Shown piece after piece: positions 58,931 to 64,000 of a stretch of 64,000 nucleotides of DNA. Under the pieces are notes generated by a model. It saw nothing but the letters and a program-made list of their open reading frames with translations. It was not told where the DNA came from and did no database searches. Each line of letters opens with the position of its first letter. The stretch's first letter is position 1. Location: positions 2,294,001 to 2,358,000 of the forward strand of contig JAALGY010000053.1 of assembly GCA_032358165.1 (NCBI GenBank), written 5' to 3'. The position numbers and the translations under genes are program-made. This DNA comes from Diplosphaera chodatii. Taxonomy: Eukaryota > Chlorophyta > Trebouxiophyceae > Prasiolales > Stichococcaceae.

Positions 58931-59700
58931 GGTGGCTGATGTGCAGAGTTCGACTGCGCAAAAGGACCGGCGCTGGCAGAGCTCCCAACGAAATCAAGCG
59001 ACGCTGGAAGGGGTGCCTGTGTGAGGTCTGTCCAGGTCAACGGGCACGCTGTGTGAGCTGCGGGATGCGGCACTGGGTTCGCTGACTGGCCTCCTCGAAC
59101 TGGGGGCTGCTCCGAAGCTGGGTCGAGGTGTGAGCACATTCCCCCCTGGGGCACCACAGATCGCCCATCGTACAATCGGTGGTGCATCGACGCCATGCTG
59201 GTGCACATGTCGAAGACCTGCAACAACGCTAAGACTAAAGTCACACAGGCTGCCTGACAACACACAGCAGAGTATACAAAGCATTCTAATCAAGCATACA
59301 AAACGTCACTCTGTGCTACGGCTGGTGCCGGTCTGAACACGCCGCTGCGATACAGCTAGTGAGTCAATGCATTGGGTACGATGATGGTGCCTACATCCAC
59401 CCTGAAGCCTGGTAACGGCTAGCTAACAGTCCCCACGAAAACAGTCTCACGCCCATGCGGAACACTGCAGTGACAGGCAAGGAGCTCTGCTCCGCATAAG
59501 GCGCAGAGTGCCTTGGTACTGCATGTGACAGTGCTGAGTAGTGCGCTGGCCTATCCCCTGCCAAAATCACTGCGCCTCGGGAAAACCCTACGGGGCTAGC
59601 CTTTGCGGGGTATGGTGGACGAAGAAAGCATTCTGAGCGTATCCAACCTGATGCCCAAGGGGGTCCAGGCGGCTGTGTCCCTTCAGCCTGTTTTCAACCT
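58931..59700. other. Intergenic region
   Basis: This holds the promoter of the small membrane-protein gene and the 3' UTR of the MYB-CC gene. Apart from a short open frame at 59612 no coding sequence was recognised. AAAACCCTA at about 59582-59590 is only a partial telo-box. Confidence 0.45.
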
Positions 59701-59755
59701 TCAAGCGCGCAACCCCATCTTCGCCTGGTGTGCATCCGGATGTGCTTCACGATAG
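59612..59755 (+). CDS. Short open reading frame of 47 codons, doubtful
   Basis: ATG 59612 to TAG 59755 encodes MVDEESILSVSNLMPKGVQA followed by 27 residues. The composition is protein-like, but it overlaps the 3' end of the MYB-CC gene on the opposite strand, has no recognised homologue and no downstream exon that I can join to it. It may be chance. Confidence 0.15.
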   Translation: MVDEESILSVSNLMPKGVQAAVSLQPVFNLQARNPIFAWCASGCASR

Positions 59756-62700
59756 TACGCCTCACGCTTTGTCCGTGCTTCGCTCTCAGCCTCCCGCTGC
59801 AGGGCTGGGGTGGGTGGCCCCAGCTGCCGTCCCAGCACGCGCCGCAGCGCCGCCAGCTGCTGTGGGTCCGTGCTCCAGGGTGGTGTGAAATGCCACAGGC
59901 GTCGCATTCGCCCCCGGCAGCGGCGGCAGCGCGGACGACGAAGACCCGCGCCGGTCCATGTCCAAGCTGGGCAGCCCCCCCTGGAGCTGGACGCCCGCAG
60001 CCTGCGCGCCCCCGAGGCCGTCCACCTTGCTGAACGTGACGCTGGCGCTCGCCAGCCCATGGCTACCCGTCGCAGCAGCCGCCGACCCACCCTCCGCAGA
60101 TATGCCCGCTGAGGCGACGCCATAGCCCGGCCGCAGCTCTCCGGGCGACACCGCCAGCCCGGACGCCAGCGCCGACAGGCCGCCGCTCGAAGCGGGCACC
60201 CCGCCGCCGATGGAGCCGAAGTGCGTCTGCTGGTAGGAGCTGGGGTCGGACTGCGGGCCGCCGCTGACGGGGGGCAGCGACGCGCCGCCCGCCAGCGGCG
60301 CCAGCATGCCCGGCTGCTCGTCGCGCAGCTGGTCCAGGGCCTCCGGTGTGAGCGCGACGGGGGCGAAGGCCTGCGGCTGGGGAGCGGCCCCGGGCTGCGG
60401 GGCTGCGGACGTTGGGCTGGATCTGCTGTTGGCGACGGGCACACTGCGGTCCAAAACCGGACAGGAGCTCAGCCTTGCTGACGACTTGGCATACATCAGC
60501 GGCGGCGTGTCAGGAAGTGCACCGCACAAGGGTGGAGACGTCATGGAAGCAGTTCAGCAATTTGTATTCCAGGCAGACGGGGTGGCATCCGATGTCACAG
60601 CACCTGCTGCCTGGGGCGCCGTTGCCGCGGGTTCCGGCGCCTGCGGCCTGCTTGCCGGCGGAGCCCGGGCGGCGGCGGGAGCCCTCCATGAGCGCCGATA
60701 GGTACCGGCCGTGCTGCTCCATGCGGTTCTGCAGCACCCGCTGCGCCTGCTCATCGACAGCGAGGTGCGTCAGCGCAGAGGCATGTGTTGACCTTTTATT
60801 GCAGCCGCCGCTGAAGCTGGCCATGACAGTAGGAAGCGGGACAGGCTGGTGCCAAGCTCAGCAGGAGGGTCGACAGTACAAGCTGTAAGGGCTCCTTATC
60901 AGAGAGATGTGGAAAGCTGCAGCAGGTCATCTTCGTTTGTGAGCATGCTGCTGCGGGGTGCAGAGGAGCACACCTCCAGCTGCTGGTGCAGCCGCCGCTG
61001 CATCTCCATCTGCGTGTGCAGCGCAGCCTCCACTCGGCGCGCACGCTCCTCGTCATCCACCAGGGGGTCGGCTTCCCACCCCGTAGCTGCGGCCGCAAGT
61101 GCTGCGGCGTCTGCTGCCGAGCCAGCCTGGAGGAGCAACGATGTCAGTCAGGCACACGCGCACCTCAGACCCTTGTGTTATAGGACACGCGGTTGAGTTT
61201 GTGAGGTCACACTGACACCTGCCTACAGTTTGCCGACGCCATCGATGGCACTTGATTCACCTGGGTGAGAGGCCCCTGTGCAGATGCAGAGTTGGAGCCT
61301 TCGCCGCCGCCGCCTGCCGCCGCATCGGCGGCCGGCGGCTGATCGGACAGGCCTCCGCCCGACAGCTGCTTGGCAGATGACCTGCAGCAACACAGGCTGC
61401 GGTGCTACAACGGTTCACCGCTTCAGCTCACGCCTGCTGCTGCTTCTGCTTCTGCTGTGCATGGGAGCAGCACATGATGCCTTGCAGCTATGATCGCACA
61501 GCGCACAGAAGCTTGTGGCTGTGCAGGTGGCTGCGACTGGCAGCCATACGCTGCGCAAGCGCTACGACCTCCGGCTCATGCAGCAGGTCTGCAGGCCGGA
61601 CGGCAGCGCACCTGGAGCGCCGTGGCACCGTGGCAAAAGGCGGCCCCGCCGGCTGGTCCTCCGCTTCTCCCAGCTCCCCGTCGGGCTCCTGCCGCTGCTG
61701 CTCCCCGTCCTGCTCCTCTTCCTCCTCCTCGGCCATCGGCTCCGCCCCCTCCTCTGCCACTGGCTCCACCCCTGGCTCCGCCTTGGTGGGCGTGCCGCTC
61801 TGCTGCCGGGGCGACCGGGACGCTGACTTCTGGCGCTTGCGGCTGCGTGGGGTGCATGGAGCCGTGGTGAGCATGAGGATGCGCTGCATCGAGTTGCGCA
61901 TGCCAGGAAGCACAGCAGTCTGGATTTGAGGAAGCATGGACTAGTGTTGACTGATCAATGACATGTACCTGCTCCCAGTGGGGCGCCGGATGCCCAGGCG
62001 AATCTTCTGCAGGTGGCTCTTGATGTGGAAGATGGTGAGCCCCTCCACTCCCATGATCGACAAGATGGCTTTCGGGGTGGCCTGGCAGAAGGACACAGCC
62101 GGTCAACAAAGACAAATCATCTCCGATCAAAAGGACAGCCACCATAAAGTGCAGTACATAATGTGCTGGTACTAATTCTGACTAAAGCAGATGGATGACG
62201 CCCACAACAGCTGATGAGTAAATCAGTCATGCATGTTGCCAAAGTGCTGGGCCTGTGTAAGCGCAGCTGCACAATGCGGTTCGGGAACGTGCACATGTCA
62301 CAGAGCCACAGAGCAGCTGCAGGTAGCTGCGCTGTCGCAGGAGCACACCTGAAGCGGGCCACCAAGCTGGTCCACAGCTGCAATGAAGCTGCAGTGCAGG
62401 TCTGGCGTCCATCGCAAGCGCGGCTTCACGGTGTTTGGGTGGCCTGCGCCCGCCGGGGCTGCAAAAGGAACGACCAAGCTTGTTCGACCACAGCTACGTG
62501 GGTGAAGTATGTAGTGCCAGCCTGGCAACCCTCACCATCAGAAGGTTTCAGGAATATGTACCAGCTGCACAAGATGTTACTAGCCACCTGGTGAGTATGC
62601 AGGATGGGCATGTTGTACTATCCTGCTTATGGGGCAGGGGTTGTACCTGAGTTGCTGGGCATCGCATAGACGTCTGCATAGTCGGAGGAAGCCGGGTAGC

Positions 62701-64000
62701 TGGACGTCACGCCGGTGCCCAGCGCCAAGCCGTCGCTGCCTGCCCGCAGCATGCTGCTCAGCGGCCCGGCGCTGCCGAGGCCGTCGCCGCCGCCGCCCGC
62801 CTGCTGCATCGCCAGCTGCTGGTGCACCTCCATCAGCAGCGCCGCCTGCTCCGCTGAGGTGCCGCCGAACGCGCCGGGGGGGTAACCCTCGCCGGGCGCG
62901 GGGTAGGGCGCCGAGTAGCAGCGGTGCACCGCCGCGGCCGACGCCTCGCCGTCAAAGGCCTCGCCGAACGTCACGGCGCCTGTGTCGCCCCGCGGGGTGC
63001 CGGCGGCGGGCTGCTGCGGCTGCAGGTGGCCGCGCGGCGCAAAGATGCTCTCCGTCGATGTCGTCCCCCGCAGCTGCATGCGCTGGGCTGGGGGCGGCAG
63101 CGGCTGCTTGGAGGCATCCGCCACCTCGCCCGTGCTGGTGGCCGTGACGTCTGGCGGGCCATTCTCCACCTACGTGCATATGACGACCAATGCATGTGAA
63201 GATGCTGCAACTTCCGCCTCCAGACTCTGTGGGACGACACCGTCATAGGATCTTAGGATCGATAAGATCTTCCCCACTCCAGAACAACGATCAGAACGCA
63301 GTCGGGGGGCAGCAGCTCGCTGCTGCCCATGCTGCCACACTCCAGCCGCACCTGCATCGGGTCCAGGAGCCCAGCCGCCATCATCGCCTCATCCACATCC
63401 GCATAGAGCTGCTCGCCCGTCCCCGAGGGCGGCTCCTGCAAGCAAGGTACATTGCTTGAGATTAAGTTGCCACTGGTCGAAACACGCTCAAGTGACTTGA
63501 GCCATGCATATAGCACCAATCGTGGGGCAGCCTGTGCACATGTGTTTCTCTGATGACGGGATGCGGTTCAGGCGAAGGCAATAGAGAACCGAAGCAGCTT
63601 ACCCCGCCCAGGTCGGCCACCAGGCTGCTGGTCATCTGCACATTGCCGCCGCCGCCGTTCGGCTGCGGCATGCTGACGCTGACGCTGGGCGCAAGCTGCA
63701 GGACGCCGCCTGGCGGCATGTCCCCTGGCGGCGGCAGCTGCACGATGGGGCCCTGCGTCGTGTGGAACAGCGCCTCCACCTATGTCGGCAACAAGCGCAT
63801 TTGGCTTACGGCCCTCACCTCAAGGCAGGTTGGCTCAATGCATGGCTGCGGGGACCTTGGCATGATGCAGTCCTTTAGCAAAGATACCGTGAGAGAGCAT
63901 CAGCAGACACAACCTCATGCCTTCACGGATACTATCTGAGCAGAGACCACACCTGCTGCTGGTGGTGCCGCTGCTGCTCCAGCAGGAGCTGCTGCTGCGT
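59701..64000 (-). CDS. MYB-CC (GARP) transcription factor, PSR1/PHR1-like (5' end beyond window)
   Basis: At the window edge the frame reads [15 protein letters not shown], so the N-terminus lies outside. Gln/Pro/Gly-rich exons follow (63.78-62.65 kb). The MYB domain is in two exons: [20 protein letters not shown] then LGGPLQ (about 62430-62349), and [20 protein letters not shown] then [13 protein letters not shown] (62092-61975). This is the SHLQKxR-type single MYB repeat of GARP factors. An acidic Glu-rich exon (about 61850-61620) precedes a coiled coil with [18 protein letters not shown] (about 61010) and [16 protein letters not shown] (about 60720), the LHEQLE motif defining the MYB-CC class. 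Chlamydomonas PSR1 and plant PHR1 of this class control phosphate-starvation genes. The last exon appears frame-shifted near 59.9 kb; the likely C-terminus ([19 protein letters not shown]) stops at 59701. Confidence 0.87.

Overview
The window is nuclear DNA from a green alga (Chlorophyta; a trebouxiophyte is my best guess). The evidence is GC-rich coding sequence broken by many short introns with GTGAGT/GTGCG donors and TGCAG acceptors, Ala/Gln/Pro-rich low-complexity exons, TGTAA motifs behind several stop codons, and chloroplast-targeted proteins (an ObgC GTPase, a PsbS-like four-helix protein, a DUF1517 thylakoid protein). Nothing looks prokaryotic, viral or plasmid-like. Gene models were built by hand by joining exons whose reading phases agree; UTRs were not determined, and first exons are missing where stated.

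Layout. 1-668 (-): plastid Obg GTPase, cut by the window edge. 1694-18366 (-): one very large gene for a plant-type DUF627/DUF629 ubiquitin-hydrolase-related protein, with an inserted zinc-finger and polyQ region and a C-terminal USP fold that has lost its catalytic residues. 18882-26478 (+): receptor-like protein kinase with a carbohydrate-binding-like ectodomain, Pro/Ala-rich stalk, one membrane helix and an intact TKL/Raf-like kinase domain, divergent from the previous gene. 27461-29208 (-): NIN-like (NLP) GAF-type sensor domain without a DNA-binding domain. 29739-32765 (-) and 33172-35723 (+): two head-to-head aldo-keto reductase paralogues sharing a 406 bp promoter region. 36235-46008 (-): N-motor kinesin with an armadillo-repeat-kinesin-type motor and a very long coiled coil. 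46514-47635 (+): CPYC glutaredoxin. 47995-50341 (-): PsbS-like protein. 50731-52043 (-): TSR2 ribosome-biogenesis factor. 52625-55616 (-): GUP1-type MBOAT acyltransferase. 56125-57474 (+): intronless DUF1517 protein. 58361-58930 (-): small intronless membrane-anchored charged protein. 59701-64000 (-): MYB-CC (PSR1/PHR1-like) transcription factor, cut by the right edge.

The genes do not form one pathway. Themes that recur are plastid function (ObgC, PsbS-like, DUF1517) and nutrient or environmental sensing (NLP-like domain, MYB-CC factor, receptor kinase). The most unusual items are the catalytically dead, zinc-finger-bearing USP, the receptor-like kinase in a chlorophyte with a tandem duplication inside its kinase domain, the PsbS-like protein keeping only one of the two lumenal glutamates, and an intronic hairpin near 16.8 kb.
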